A DNA stretch of 64,000 nucleotides from Mermis nigrescens (lineage: Eukaryota > Nematoda > Enoplea > Mermithida > Mermithidae): positions 543,845-607,844 of the forward strand of contig JAVLUZ010000162.1 of assembly GCA_036768485.1 (NCBI GenBank). The letters are read 5' to 3'. A program made the position numbers and the translations under genes. Positions within the stretch are counted from its first letter, which is position 1. Every line of letters starts with the position of its first letter. Shown here piece after piece: positions 1 to 10,935 of the stretch. The notes beneath the pieces are model-generated. The model was given only the letters and a program-made list of their open reading frames with translations. It was not told the DNA's origin and did no database searches.

Positions 1-85
1 GTCAAGCCTGCTTAGTCAGAATGCGTTGAAAGCTTTGCAGGAACAGAATGACGGCAATAATTTCAGAAAATGCTTAGGATCATAA

Positions 86-314
86 CATAGTCTGTTTCGT
101 TTAGCTTCGCGGTTTTCTTCTAATTTTTATCCGCATAAATTAGGCTACAAAAGTAGTTTATAGTGTTGATACAGTAATGCGGTTTTACGATGGTAAATGT
201 CCTACCATAAATCGATATACTGTAGAATATTGCAAATATAACATTAGTTTTAAACACTTTTGTAGGCACTTTGAATTTTTGCGAAAACCTCAAAGCTGAA
301 TGAAACGGGCTATG
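86..314. mobile_element. Family H MITE, short form (copy H1)
   Basis: Both ends carry the family H terminal repeat: CATAGTCTGTTTCGTTTAGC on the left and, inverted, AAAGCTGAATGAAACGGGCT on the right, followed in both arms by a GGTTTTC block. The interior matches 29556-29780 and both flanks of 57891-58484 (the motifs CAGTAATGCGG and ATACTGTAGAATAT recur). There is no coding capacity. The type of end and the TA targets of sister copies suggest a Tc1/mariner-like non-autonomous element; this is inference. Confidence 0.7.
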
Positions 315-332
315 ACTACTCGTGAAGCTATA

Positions 333-876
333 TAGTCTGTTTCATTTATCCGAGAGCTTTTTTCAGCAAATCTTTTCCGAGGCTACAGTAACTCTATTTT
401 CCCTACTTACTGTAGGTCATTGAGAGATCATCATAGCTACATAGTAAGAAAGGGTTTTTCAATAAAATTTCTTGCGGCATAATTTATTACCGTCTTCAGC
501 ATATCATGCAACACGCGGATGGAATTCGCGCATGCAGCTTGTCATAAATCGACCCTTAAACACAATAGACTAAGCATACGAGTAATAAACGTCGTCGAAA
601 ACTCCCGCGTAGCGTAGTGGTAGAACGTCAGATTGTCGCCCAAAGAACACGGGTTCGATTCCTGCTTCAAGATTTTTATTTAGTTCACTGCACAGCACTG
701 TTTAGATGCTTGAATAAAGTTTATACGGACGGTTAAGTGCATTTAGAATGAAAGAATGGCGACCGCTCGACCACACTCCAACTTTTCTGTCGAATTACAG
801 TAAATCATTTAATTAAGCATACTGTAACCCTCATAAAAATTTACTGAAAAAGCTCCCGAATAAATGAAACAGACTA
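333..876. mobile_element. Family H MITE, 544-bp form with TA duplication (copy H2)
   Basis: The element begins TAGTCTGTTTCATTTATCC and ends with the inverted counterpart, about 35 bp of TIR including an AGCTTTTTCAG block. The dinucleotide TA sits immediately outside both ends (331-332 and 877-878), as expected for a Tc1/mariner-type target. The interior differs from H1 and holds a degenerate tRNA-like sequence at 603-672. No transposase reading frame is present. Confidence 0.7.
603..672 (+). pseudogene. Degenerate tRNA-like sequence (tRNA pseudogene or SINE head)
   Basis: A clear pol III A box (TAGCGTAGTGG, from 610) and B box (GGTTCGATTCC) are spaced as in a tRNA. The D stem pairs (GCGT with ACGT) and the T loop TTCGATT is intact. 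The acceptor stem pairs in only about 4 of 7 positions and the anticodon stem does not pair, so a working tRNA is unlikely. It lies inside MITE H2. Confidence 0.5.
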
Positions 877-988
877 TAGGTTTGTCATTATGTACTTTAC
901 ATGAAGCAGTACGGTGTACCTATATATTTCATGTAGACATTACATACACATACATAAGAACAAAAAGCATTAAAAATCTTAGATTTTA

Positions 989-1102
989 TAGTCTATTTTT
1001 ATATGAATTTGGGCGTAAATTTCAAAAACTATGTCCGACAATAAGCCGTTATTTCGATTATAGCATTGATTTGATATTTAATTATCGTAATGAAACAGAC
1101 TA
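989..1102. mobile_element. Family H-related short element with TA duplication (copy H3)
   Basis: It starts TAGTCT and ends GAAACAGACTA, with TA directly outside both ends. The interior (CGACAATAAGCCGTT, then GATTATAGCATTGATTTGAT) resembles 29783-29919 and the sequence just upstream of the GPCR at about 51361-51470. It defines a second short interior type sharing family H ends. The reading frame at 864-1169 crosses it and is not considered coding. Confidence 0.55.
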
Positions 1103-1523
1103 TAGAGTCAAATCCCGATTAATTACGCTCGTTTTGGGCGAAAACAAGGCAGCCGTTTCAGGCATGTGACCATTAATAAATTATTCATTATTATGACCGT
1201 TTGTCTCAAAACGAAAAAGTAAATAAAATGTGATTTCATTTTGTTCTGTTAACTCGTGTCACCGCTTCTTGCTTTGCTTGTTTCGTCAGAAAGCAAGCTT
1301 CGCGTCACAGATGTTTTTTCAGTTATTTGTCTTTCCTTCACGTTCTTTTGTCGATTTTTTCAAGAGATCATGAGGGAAAGCTGCGATATTGAGGACATCT
1401 GCGTTTTTCAAGATTAAATATTATTTATTTGCTTTAGAGATTATTATTTAAATTATTCGTTTTATGAATAAATCCAAGTAATACGAGTCTATTTTTTGCC
1501 GCAAACGTCGTCCGATCTGCTTG

Positions 1524-1530
1524 TATAAAA
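1524..1530 (+). promoter_or_regulatory. TATA box of the repeat-rich secreted-protein gene
   Basis: TATAAAA lies 60 bp upstream of the ATG at 1590. A start of transcription 25-30 bp downstream, near 1550-1558, would give a 5' leader of about 35 nt. A reading frame opening at TTG 1521 overlaps this box and is not used as the start. Confidence 0.6.
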
Positions 1531-1589
1531 GTAGCGTTGTCTGGCGTTGCATTAGCATAACCTATAATAATTTGAGTCAGTCTAACGAA

Positions 1590-2400
1590 ATGGCACGTCC
1601 GATATATTCTCTATTAGTTGTGTGTACCCTCACTGTGCGCGCTTTGAGTGAAGGTAGTTTCAATTCATCCCAGCAACAAACTACCGATTCATCCCATTCA
1701 ACAACGAACTCATCCAAGCTAACAACTAATTCATCCGAGCCAACAACCAATTCAACCCAGCCGACAACCGATTTATTCGAGCCAACAACCAAGTCGTCTC
1801 AGCTAACAACCAGTACATCCGAGCCAACAATTAATTCATCCCAGCCGACAAGCAATTCATCCGAGTCAACAATTAATTCATCCCAGCCGACAAGCAATTC
1901 ACCCGAGTCAACAATTGATTCAACCCAGCCGACAACCGATTCATTCGAGCCAACGACCAATTCGTCTCAGCTAACAACCAGTTCATCCGAGCCAACAATT
2001 AATTCATCCCAGCCGACAAGCAATTCATCCGAGTCAACAATTAATTCAACCCAGCCGACAACCGATTCATTCGAGCCAACGACCAATTCGTCTCAGCTAA
2101 CAACCAGTTCATCCGAGCCAACAATTAATTCATCCCAGCCGACAAGCAATTCATCCGAGTCAACAATTAATTCATCCCAGCCGACAAGCAATTCACCCGA
2201 GTCAACAATTGATTCAACCCAGCCGACAACCGATTCATTCGAGCCAACGACCAATTCGTCTCAGCTAACAACCAGTTCATCCGAGCCAACAATTAATTCA
2301 TCCCAGCCGACAAGCAATTCATCCGAGTCAACATTTAATTCAACCCAGCCGACAACCGATTCATTTGAGCCAACGACCCATTTGTCTGAGCCAACAACAG
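1590..2400 (+). CDS. Exon 1 of a secreted Ser/Thr/Asn-rich repeat (mucin-like) protein
   Basis: The start ATG at 1590 is chosen because it lies just downstream of a TATA box and opens a good signal peptide: MARPIYS, then a hydrophobic LLVVCTLTV core and small residues near residue 20. The rest is a tandem array of about 34 units of 7 residues, consensus N-S-S/T-(E/Q)-P-T-(T/S/I), roughly residues 30-270. Nearly every unit has an N-S-S/T sequon and several Ser/Thr, so heavy glycosylation is expected. Six-unit (126-bp) blocks are repeated almost exactly, showing recent array expansion. At 2400/2401 there is a strong donor, CAG|GTAACA, in phase 1. Reading through it gives only 13 more codons to a stop at 2441, so either a single-exon gene (1590-2441, 283 aa) or splicing to 5741 is possible; splicing is preferred. 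Expected to be secreted or a surface coat component. The protein family is not recognised. Confidence 0.65.
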
Positions 2401-2847
2401 GTAACATTTCGCTATTCGGGTGTAATCACAAGTTTGATTAAATAAGCAAATATGGGACTAAAAAACGTTGAAACATTAACGCTCTGGGCTCTCGCGAAAC
2501 GTTGCACTTAAGTTGGCACCACACGTTGGCATTAAAAGCGGCTCGAAAAAATTAAGGCTCCCGATTAAAAAATACGTAAAATTTTATTCTAAAAAAAACT
2601 TCAGAATAAAATTTCGGACGTTTTTTCGCTAGTATTCCCCTGACCCACTAGACCCCAGTGCGGCCCATACGACGTGCACTTATTGCACTCGTAAACCAGT
2701 AAATCTTTTGTATTCCTGTCTTATTTTTCGATTGAATATCAAAATTTCTGACAGGAATTACACAAATGCAGTTTATGAATAATGATTGAGAAGATGTTTT
2801 CAAAATTTCAACCATAGCATCTGTTCTCACACTACTTCGTCAAATTG

Positions 2848-4128
2848 CCGTGGCGTAGTCAGGAGGGGGCATAGGGGGCATATGCCCCTCCCAAAATTTT
2901 TCATAAATTTTGTTGATTTCTCTGGTTAATGATTGTGTTCAGAAAATTGAGTTCAAAAAGGCCAGAGACGTCAAGATCATTTGGTGCTTTGCGCCGAGTC
3001 ATTGTTATTTATAGTTTTATGGATCCATGAAATTAAAAGATTGAATCAGCTAAAATAATCCAGCGCTTCACATCGCTTTAGAGATTTAATGCACTGTTTG
3101 TTCGTTGAATGAAAAATGCGCATGCTTGCTGAGCATAATAGTGAAAGTGCTGAAATGACTCTGTTTTGTATTCATTTCTTTACAAGAACACATATTAAAT
3201 TGTACTTGAGAAGAATGGCCAAATGTTCTTGTGTTTTTGCGCATTTTCTGTACGTCATCATATAAGAAGCTGGGTCTGAAAACGGTAATAACAAAATTTT
3301 CATCGATACATTTTCCAATACGAGTATCTTATTGCAGCGATCCGTTGCTGCACTATATACTTAGCAGAAGTCAAAGAACACAATTCAGCTCAGAAGTTTT
3401 GTGCAATGTAGGAGTCGATTTTTGGGCTTATTTCAGAACCAATATTTGGCCGATTTTGCGAAAATTTTAACCTCATCATTCAACATTAAGGTGCTTTGTT
3501 TACGAAATTTTTCGGGGCTCTGCGCTGGACCCCGCTTTGGCGCTTGAGCGCACTACCCCAGATCCTCCAGGCGTAAAGTCTCGTTGTACGTCAGCAAAGG
3601 ATTTTTGGGGGGGGACAAAGAAAAGGCAAAAAAGTTGAAAAATGTTTAAAATTTCCGGTGCTTTGCGCCGTCATTTGTTTGCTTGTTCCGTATGATTTAA
3701 ACGGTATAAATTAGAAGCCAAGAGCGAAAACGTAATTTTCCGGTGCATAACTCAGCCGGATTTCTCTCTGTATCAGATCCAGCATTGCGTCTAAAAGCCT
3801 GAATCAGTCAAAATATTTTAGTGCTTTATACTGAATTAGTAATTCGATGTTTTCTAGTCAGAAGCCTTAACTCAAGCTCAAAATTGTCTTCTACTCATTA
3901 TTTTAAACTGATTGTCAATAAAAAGGACATATATTCTACATGAAATCATTAAAAAATATCGAAAAAAATTAGCGCTTCGCGACACTTTTTAAATTTTAGA
4001 TCGTCAGAAACCCATAAATTAATCTTACAATACATAACTTGTTACTGTACCATCATTCAATGCAAAAGTAGCCTTGAAAATTTTTTTGTGCATGCCCCCT
4101 CCGAACCAAAATCCTGGCTACGCCTCTG
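2848..4128. mobile_element. 1.28-kb hAT-like non-autonomous element
   Basis: The left end CCGTGGCGTAGTCAGGAGGG and the inverted right end CAGAGGCGTAGCCAGGATTT both run into G-rich blocks ending in GGGGGCAT. CAG-GGCGTAGCCAG-type ends are common in animal hAT-like MITEs. The 8-bp flanks match in only 4 positions, so the TSD is decayed or mis-placed. The interior has two copies of a GGTGCTTTGCGCCG motif also seen at 17630-17650 and in part near 6700 and 34020. No transposase is visible. Confidence 0.55.
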
Positions 4129-5394
4129 TCAGTTACGAGTATTTAAAAAATTTTGGTCTCGCACTTGAAACTTAATTTTTTTCAAAAACTGAGCTTCAAG
4201 AAGTGTTTTTTATGCAAATTTTAGCTTGAGTAGCAAAAAAAGCTGCTGAACAGAATAAGTTGACTTTAATTTAATCGGGTAACGCTGAGATTCTGCTACT
4301 TTGCCAAGAGGAACTCGCCACGTTATTTAGCAGAGTCGAAATTTCTATTACCTTAAAAAAACCCGAGAATTCCATTAATCGTTTTTCTTAAAATTCTCTT
4401 TTGTTTTTTGCCGGTTTCAACTTCACGCAGAGGTTCCGTCGAGGAGCCTATATTGTTGCACTATTCTCTCCTGTGTTTAAATTTAAAATCTTCAATGAAT
4501 CTTTCGGGTCAAGCTCAAAATGTGCTCCAACTTCCTTGCGTAAAAGCTTCCTGATTTAGGATACTTCTGTCATGAGCCCAAATCGCCCCCGTTTTGCTTT
4601 CAGTCGGGGAAATGGAATTCGCTATTCAGAAAATGTATAGTAGTCTAACTTAGCTTAAACCGTTATACATATATTTGTAAATGAGCTGCGCATCCATGCT
4701 GCTTCAAAAATTTTCCGACGTCCAAAAACGTGCCAAAAAAGTTAATGGTAGTGGCAAAAATAACTGTTGAAATTTTTCCTCGAGTCCTATCCATTGGAAT
4801 CAGAACATCGCGAAAAAACAAAAAAATCAAAGAATCATTTTTTGGTTGTCCGGACTGTTTGGGTTAATCTAAACACCCTATCGTTTCCTCATCCATGTGT
4901 TGACCTAAATCCGTCCGTAAAATATATCTAAGTAACAACCTTCTGTATTTCTACTTCAACCACGTTCCCCAATCACGCGGATTTACTAGGAATCGGGAAG
5001 AAGAGCAATGTCGGCGTAGTGGCTTTGAATGTTTCCGCAAAATATGCTTTAATTCAGTACATACCCTTTTTAAAAAGACATATACGGTAAACACAAAAAT
5101 TATACATTATAGCTAGTCTAAAAATTACTGTATGACTTGTGTCAGTGCATAATGGGCGCGTCATACAAAATTTACATGTTTAGTATTATTTCGCCGTCTT
5201 CCCGCACGCTGTTTCAACTGCTTCAGTGGAGGTATAAATAGAAAATAATCCAAAAGTTCAATAACTTTACACCTAAACTATTATTTTTCCTTTTTTATAA
5301 TTTTTTTATTGATATATATATTATTATAAATTTAATATTATTGTTACTATTGCTATTATTATATTTATAAAAATTGTTATTATTATCAATATTA

Positions 5395-5427
5395 TTATTA
5401 ATATTAATATGATTATTATTATAATTA

Positions 5428-5517
<90 letters not shown>

Positions 5518-5523
5518 AATAAT

Positions 5524-5561
<38 letters not shown>

Positions 5562-5650
5562 CAATAATAATAAGAATAATAATAATAATAATAACAATAA
5601 TAATAATAATAATAATAAATATTATTATTATTATTATTATTATACTATTA
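5395..5650. repeat. ATT/AAT trinucleotide microsatellite
   Basis: This is a long, slightly interrupted array of AAT/ATT with a few AAC and AAG variants. It creates artificial poly-Leu and poly-Ile frames on the minus strand. It lies within the putative intron of the first gene. Confidence 0.95.
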
Positions 5651-5740
5651 TTATTGATATAAATTGCGTCGCATATGTGCATGTATACTGGGGATGTAGG
5701 TCAATTTTTGATAAATCATGCCCTGGAATTTACATATCAG

Positions 5741-5973
5741 AATCAGAAGAACTATCGACTAAGGAAAAGTCGGCGAGCAATGAAACTCAAGAAGAACGAC
5801 CCAATCATCATGCCTTCAGATGCTATCATCATAAATTTTGCCGCAACAGCTATGATTGTTGCCGAAATGCTCGTTGTGAATGCCAGAATGGTAGATGCTG
5901 TCAATTGAGAGAGCACAAAACCATCAAAAAAGTGCGCCATTTTAACCTTCGTACTTTCACGTTTGATACGTAA
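5741..5973 (+). CDS. Exon 2: cysteine-rich (knottin-like) C-terminal domain
   Basis: After the proposed acceptor at 5740 the frame gives an acidic/Ser-rich linker, then eight cysteines between 5821 and about 5901 in the spacing C-x5-C-x5-CC-x4-C-x-C-x4-CC, then a basic tail and TAA at 5971-5973. The core C-x5-C-x5-CC-x4-C-x-C resembles inhibitor-cystine-knot (knottin) peptides, which occur in secreted defence, signalling and venom proteins; function cannot be inferred from spacing alone. The phase (1) and strand fit exon 1, which supplies a signal peptide and none of these cysteines. Alternatives: a separate gene with its own upstream exon, or a start at ATG 5677, which lacks a signal peptide. 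AATAAA signals follow 200 bp downstream. Confidence 0.5.
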
Positions 5974-6169
5974 ATTTTATTTGAATTTCATCGCGTGCAA
6001 ATATTAAATTCAATTATAAAGCGTTCACGATTTTTCTGCGTAATGCCAGATTTATTATTTATATAAATATTGCGATTTTAGTTTTATTATCGCTCATATA
6101 ATAATCAATTTATTTGGTATATTAATCAATACTATGAACGTTATGATGCCTGTTGTAATGAATTTATTC

Positions 6170-6180
6170 AATAAAATAAA
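6170..6180 (+). terminator. Overlapping AATAAA polyadenylation signals
   Basis: Two AATAAA hexamers overlap (6170-6175 and 6175-6180), about 200 bp after the stop of the Cys-rich exon. They support this as the 3' end of the first gene. Confidence 0.5.
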
Positions 6181-6264
6181 AAATGCGATATGTGCCTACA
6201 ACATACATCACACCTATATAATGAAGACGAATAGATTGAAAAAAACATGCCCGATGTAGTTTGG

Positions 6265-7094
6265 CGTAGAGCTGTCCGGCCGGACACTTTAAGATGCCGT
6301 TGAGTGTCCGGGTCCGTCTTAAAGTGTCCGGCCTATGTTTGTGTAGCGTAATGTCATTTAGGAATGCTCTTGCTGGTTAAGATAATGAAACAATTAAGCA
6401 CAGACGATTTATTGCTGCACTGCATGATTTTTCGAATGATGCAAAATTAGGTACCAAGACAAATTTTTATTTACAGCGAAATTGACAGCGCTGACGAAGT
6501 AACTAAGTGAAACGAAATAAAGAGAAGCAGGTGATGTGACGTAAAAATGCTGATATACATATATAGACAAGACACAGGGCCATATTTTCAGGGGCGGTGG
6601 CGCCCAGCCCAGCCCTCGTGGCCGAAAAATTATTGAAAGGTGAAGACAATGTGCAAAAAATTGGAAAATTGCATGTCTGACGTGAAATCCTTAGAAATTC
6701 GGCGCTTTGCGGAATATGTGGAGTATTTCCTATAATTCTGGCTCACACTTTACTATGAGACTGTAATAGATAACGGCCAAATATTTTAAATGAACTTCAG
6801 AATATTTATGCATCAGAAGCAACCAAAAAGTCATACGATTTTTGATCATAACAAGCGGTCAAAGGTCACAGCATTGCATTGTGCGTAAACAATAGTCAGT
6901 TTATTGTTGAATAAGTACATACATGCATATGCAACTTCGCTACTGTTACGAAAAATAAGAACAACATGGCCCGGACACTTTACGGCAAGGCCGGACACTT
7001 TACTGCTCATCGTAATGTGTCCGCCGGACACTTTGCCGCATCGTAAAGTGTCCGGCCGGACACTTTACCGCCCGGACACTTAACGACGCTACAC
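6265..7094. mobile_element. 0.83-kb foldback-type element F with AAAGTGTCCGG repeats in its ends
   Basis: Both ends are packed with short direct and inverted copies of AAAGTGTCCGG: four or five at 6272-6335 and about six at 6962-7085. The outermost parts resemble each other inverted (CGTAGAGCTGTCCGG and GTGTAGCGTCGTTAAGTGTCCGG). Outside, TAGTTTGG and CGGTTTGG agree in 6 of 8 bases (GTTTGG exact), a probable target duplication. The middle has no coding potential; about 6590-6720 resembles part of other repeats (GGCGCTTTGCGG). Confidence 0.55.
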
Positions 7095-7551
7095 CGGTTT
7101 GGCAAATAGGAGAAACACAAAATCCGGAGACTGTTTCATTAATTTTTGTGAATAGGTAATTCAATTTTTCCGATTTCGATCCTCCGATTCTTTTCCGGAA
7201 TTCACTAAAGCCGATTTCTATTAATCCTGCAAAGGGGTGCGAGGGCGGCGGTTCCCTTTCCTGGCCGTGAAAAACTTTTGGCAGGTGAGATAATGCACGG
7301 ATAGACGAGAAAGTTGTAGTTGTTTGCCAATAAAATCATCAAATTAAGGCGTTTCGAGTCGCATGTCAAGCATTTTACACAGTTTGCCTCTTGTACGACA
7401 CGACTTACAAATTGCAATTTTCATAACTAATGTAGGAAAATTTTTTTTGAGGAGATAGAATTTTATAAGAAAATGGGCCGGCGTATGCACAAAAGTTTTA
7501 ATTGCTTGCTGTTTAATAAATAAATGTAATGCGCTGAGCTGAAATGCGGTC
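7095..7551. other. Intergenic spacer with no recognised gene
   Basis: This is AT-rich sequence between element F and the foldback element. Short G-rich patches near 7225-7270 look like repeat remnants. The 70-residue minus-strand frame here has no recognisable features. Confidence 0.6.
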
Positions 7552-7830
7552 AGTAGTTAACCCTGCTTCCCTAGGACGCATGTGTTATAACATCGCCTAT
7601 GTTATAGCATAGGCGGAGGGGCTCAGAATCTGCGCCCTGGCTTTTCTCGGGGAGCAATGCTTTAGCATAGGCTGTGTTGTAGCATAGGGAGGGTAGGACC
7701 TGCTCGGGGAGGGGCGCGCGCACCAGCCAAGGGCCAGGGGTCCAGGGCCAGGGGGAAATTTCCCTGGGGGAAATTTCCATGGGGGAAATTTCCATGGTGG
7801 AAAACTTGAAATAACTATAACTCAAGAGCC
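7552..7830. repeat. Left tip of the foldback element, GC-rich with hairpins
   Basis: This tip contains a perfect 8-bp-stem hairpin (CGCCTATG, loop TTATAG, CATAGGCG), a GGGGCGCGCGC block and repeated GGGGGAAATTTCC palindromes. The same blocks appear inverted at 14395-14688. It is clearly more GC-rich than its surroundings. Confidence 0.75.
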
Positions 7831-9205
7831 AGCACTCGGATCAGGATGAAATTTTTTGAGAATGTTAAGTATATGTTAGGTATGATATATACAAAATTTT
7901 AACGCGCAACTTACAGTATACTAGCATTAGTTTACACTTTTGCATAACTCAAGAACCAATGACCGTATTTTGGTCAAATTTTCAGGATATGATGTATATA
8001 GGCGAGTCATGCTGCTCACAGAAGTTTAGCGGGGGAGGGGGCGCGCGTTTAGCCGCAGGGCCAGGGGTCCAGGGCCAGGGGAGGAAATTTCTATGGGTAA
8101 CCCCGGTGTTATTACCCAGGGGGTTATTACCCCGGGGGTTATTTTTGAAGAGGCGCAAGTCAAGAACCAGCACTCGGATCAGGCTCAAATTTTCACAGTA
8201 TGTCAAGTATATGTTAAATATGATATGTACAAAATTTTAGCGCGCAACCTACAGTATATAAGCATTAGTTTACACTTTTGCATAAATCAAGAAGCAATGC
8301 TTGGATTTTGTTCAAATTTTCAGGAAATGATGTATATAGGCGAGGCATGCTATGCACAGAATTTAAGCGCGCAGCCTACAGTATATCAATTTACTTTACA
8401 CTTTCTCATATAGCACTGTATCTCAAGAACTATAGGGCGGAATAAGCTCAAACTTTCAGGGTAAGATATAAAAATTGTTGCTGCGTTATGTACAAAATTT
8501 TAGCGTGCAGTCTACAGTATACCAGTTTACTTTACACTTTCTTGTATAGTACTCTAATCCAAGAATCACGAGCCGGATTTTGTTCAAATTTTCAGGATAT
8601 GATGTACAAACCTTAGTTGTGCTATGTACAGAATTTTAGCGCGCAGTCTACAGTATACCAGTGTACTTTACACTTTTCATATAGCACTATATTCGAAGAA
8701 TCACCGGCCGGATCTTGTTCAAATTTTCAGAATATGACGTATAAACCTAAGCTGTGCTATGTACACAATTTTAGAGCGCAGCCTACAGTATACCAATTTA
8801 CTTTACACTTTCTCATATAGCACTGTATCTCCAAGAATCACTAGGTCGGATTTTGTTCAAATTTTCAGGATATGAAGTATAAACCTTATTGCTGTGCTAT
8901 GTACAGAATTTTAGCGCGCAGTCTACAGTATACCAGTTTACTTTACACTTTCTCGTATAGCACTCTATTCCAAGAATCACTAGCCGGATTTTGTTCAAAT
9001 TTTCAGGATATGATGTACAAACCTTAGCTGTGCTATGTACACAATTTTAGAGCGCAGTCTACAGTATACTAATTTACTTTACACTTTCTCGCATAGCACT
9101 ATATTCCAAGAACCGCTAGCCGGATTTTGTTCAAATTTTCAGGATATGATATATAAACCTTAGCTGTGCTATGTACAAAATTTTAGCGCACAACCTACTG
9201 TATGC
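7831..9205. repeat. Left-arm array of about 137-bp tandem repeats
   Basis: About nine or ten copies of a unit marked by AATTTTAGCGCGCAGTCTAC, then TTTACTTTACACTTTC and TTGTTCAAATTTTCAGGATA. Successive markers are 130-141 bp apart (near 8228, 8358, 8490, 8630, 8767, 8907, 9045, 9180). The first copies carry GC-rich insertions. The right arm holds fewer copies (13590-14390). Short frames here are by-products of the repeat. Confidence 0.85.
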
Positions 9206-9520
9206 TGATTTTTTATTTGCATTGTCTTTACAATGCTTGATTTTTTAGCAGTACCTGTCTAATGATGCCATTAGGGATTATTTTTGCCTAAAAATGAGCA
9301 ACCAGTATAGGCAAACATTGCTTCAAATTTGATTATCATGCTATTTTGAGCTTCTCAAAGTTTATCAGAAAACGCCTGAAAAAGGGCGATCTTTGCCTGC
9401 TGTTCAACTTGTGGGAATTTTTAAACCCTGAGCTAGCGTTTACTTTATAAACCTCCACACAAAATTCATTAATGAACACGTAACTTCATCCATGTCATCA
9501 GTATTGATCTAAAAATTAAC

Positions 9521-9910
9521 AAAGTTTGGAATATTTTTTGTAAAGTTTGAAATATTTTTTGTAAAGTTTGGAATATTTTTTGTAAAGTTTGGAATATTCT
9601 TTGTAAAGTTTGGAATATTTTTTGTAAAATTTGGAATATTTTTTGTAAAGTTTGGAATATTTTTTTGTAAAGTTTGGAATATTCTTTGTAAAGTTTGGAA
9701 TATTTTTTGTAAAATTTGGAATATTTTTTGTAAAGTTTGGAATATTTTTTGTAAAATTTGGAATAAATTTTACATGCTTAAGCATCGTACTTTTGTAAAG
9801 TTTGGAATATTTTTTGTAAAGTTTGGAATGTTTTTTGTAAAGTTTGGAATATTTTTTGTAAAGTTTGGAATATTTTTTGTTAAATTTGGGAATTTTTTTG
9901 TAAAGTGTCA
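9521..9910. repeat. 21-bp tandem array (left arm)
   Basis: About 18 copies of the unit TTTGGAATATTTTTTGTAAAG, interrupted once near 9765-9795 by a short unique segment. Because 21 is a multiple of 3 it produces a false repetitive Lys/Tyr/Leu-rich minus-strand frame. The inverted right-arm version (13186-13385) has only about half as many copies. Confidence 0.9.
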
Positions 9911-10339
9911 AATTTTATGTATCTAATCTGCATTTCTCAAGCATCGTTGACACTATTTTATATACCCTGTGCAACTCATGCTCCTGTTTTGCACCAGTAA
10001 GGATTGATATTCCGCTTGTGAACAATATAAAGGTCACATTGCGAAATTTGCAGACTAATCCATGAAACAGTGCTACTTCATACATGCATTTCCTTGTCGT
10101 CAGTTCATAAAATTTGCAAAGATTAAAATTTGCCAAACCTGCAAACATATGAGGTTTCACCCTTAAATCATCACTTTTAGCATTTAATGCATTAACACGC
10201 CCTGAAAAGGGCGATCTATGCCTGCTGTTTAACTAGGGGGAATTCTTAAGCCCTGAGGCTAGGTTTTACTTTGCAAACCTTCACACATACGCGATTGATG
10301 AATACATAACTTCATCTGTGTCATCAGTATTGATCTAGA

Positions 10340-10475
10340 ATTTACTAAAGTTTCAAAAATTTTCTGTAAAGTTTCAACAATTCTTGTAAAGCTTGTAATA
10401 TTTTTTGTAAACCTAAAATATTTTTTTGTAAAGTTTGGAATATTTTTTGTAAAGGGTGGAAAATTTCTTGCAAAG
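10340..10475. repeat. Second, shorter array of the 21-bp-type unit (left arm)
   Basis: Degenerate copies of the TTTGTAAAGTTTGG unit. The inverted partner lies at 12610-12755. The two versions differ by scattered substitutions, consistent with arms that diverge or convert locally. Confidence 0.7.
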
Positions 10476-10935
10476 TTTGGATAATCTTCATTTAATATGG
10501 CATTGCTCCAGGATTGCTGACATAATTTTGTAAGCTATATATACACTAGCATACAGAAAATGCAGAAAAATGACAAAAGTCGACAAGGGTCAAAATCCCG
10601 AAATGATCTACTTGAATATAGTCATGTTCCTCACAGTATAAAATGGTTGATTGGATTTAAATTCGGGAAAATTGCATGTATTTTCTACACGTGTCCTAAT
10701 GGCTTAGTGTTTGTCTCATAGCCATGGAATTTTATTGATATTTATGTATGGTTTGCTACAGCCTGTCATATAATTCTTCAGATACCGTGTGAAACAAACA
10801 TAGTTCTTTCCACAAAGTAAATGAATCAAATGAATCACGCAAAATTTAGCCATATTTTGTCAGAGATTGTAGAGTATATGAATAGACTATGCAAAATTAT
10901 CATGTTTTTTGTGTTTTGAAGTAATTTTTGACAAA

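Larger units (their letters stand above)
2401..5740 (+). other. Putative 3.3-kb intron of the repeat-rich secreted-protein gene
   Basis: It is bounded by CAG|GTAACA at 2400 and TATCAG|AA at 5740; both junctions are phase 1 and rebuild a Glu codon. A second AG at 5746 would also keep the frame. It contains a 1.28-kb hAT-like element (2848-4128) and a long ATT/AAT microsatellite (5395-5650). No other coding sequence is seen; 4130-5390 shows nothing recognisable. A transcript is needed to confirm it. Confidence 0.45.

Noticed and set aside
5295..5682. Poly-Leu / poly-Ile / Asn-rich frames
   Set aside because: Direct translations of the ATT/AAT microsatellite.
7831..9205. CRISPR-like array of regularly spaced repeats
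   Set aside because: The whole 137-bp unit is repeated, without unique spacers, in a eukaryotic transposon arm.
9516..9911. 131-codon minus-strand frame with Lys/Tyr/Leu heptads
   Set aside because: It is the translation of a 21-bp tandem array whose unit length is a multiple of three. The inverted copy in the other arm has half the units.
9915..10160. 81-codon frame nearly identical to one at 12936-13181, suggesting a conserved small protein
   Set aside because: The two are the mirrored arms of one foldback element; identity reflects arm identity, not selection on a protein.
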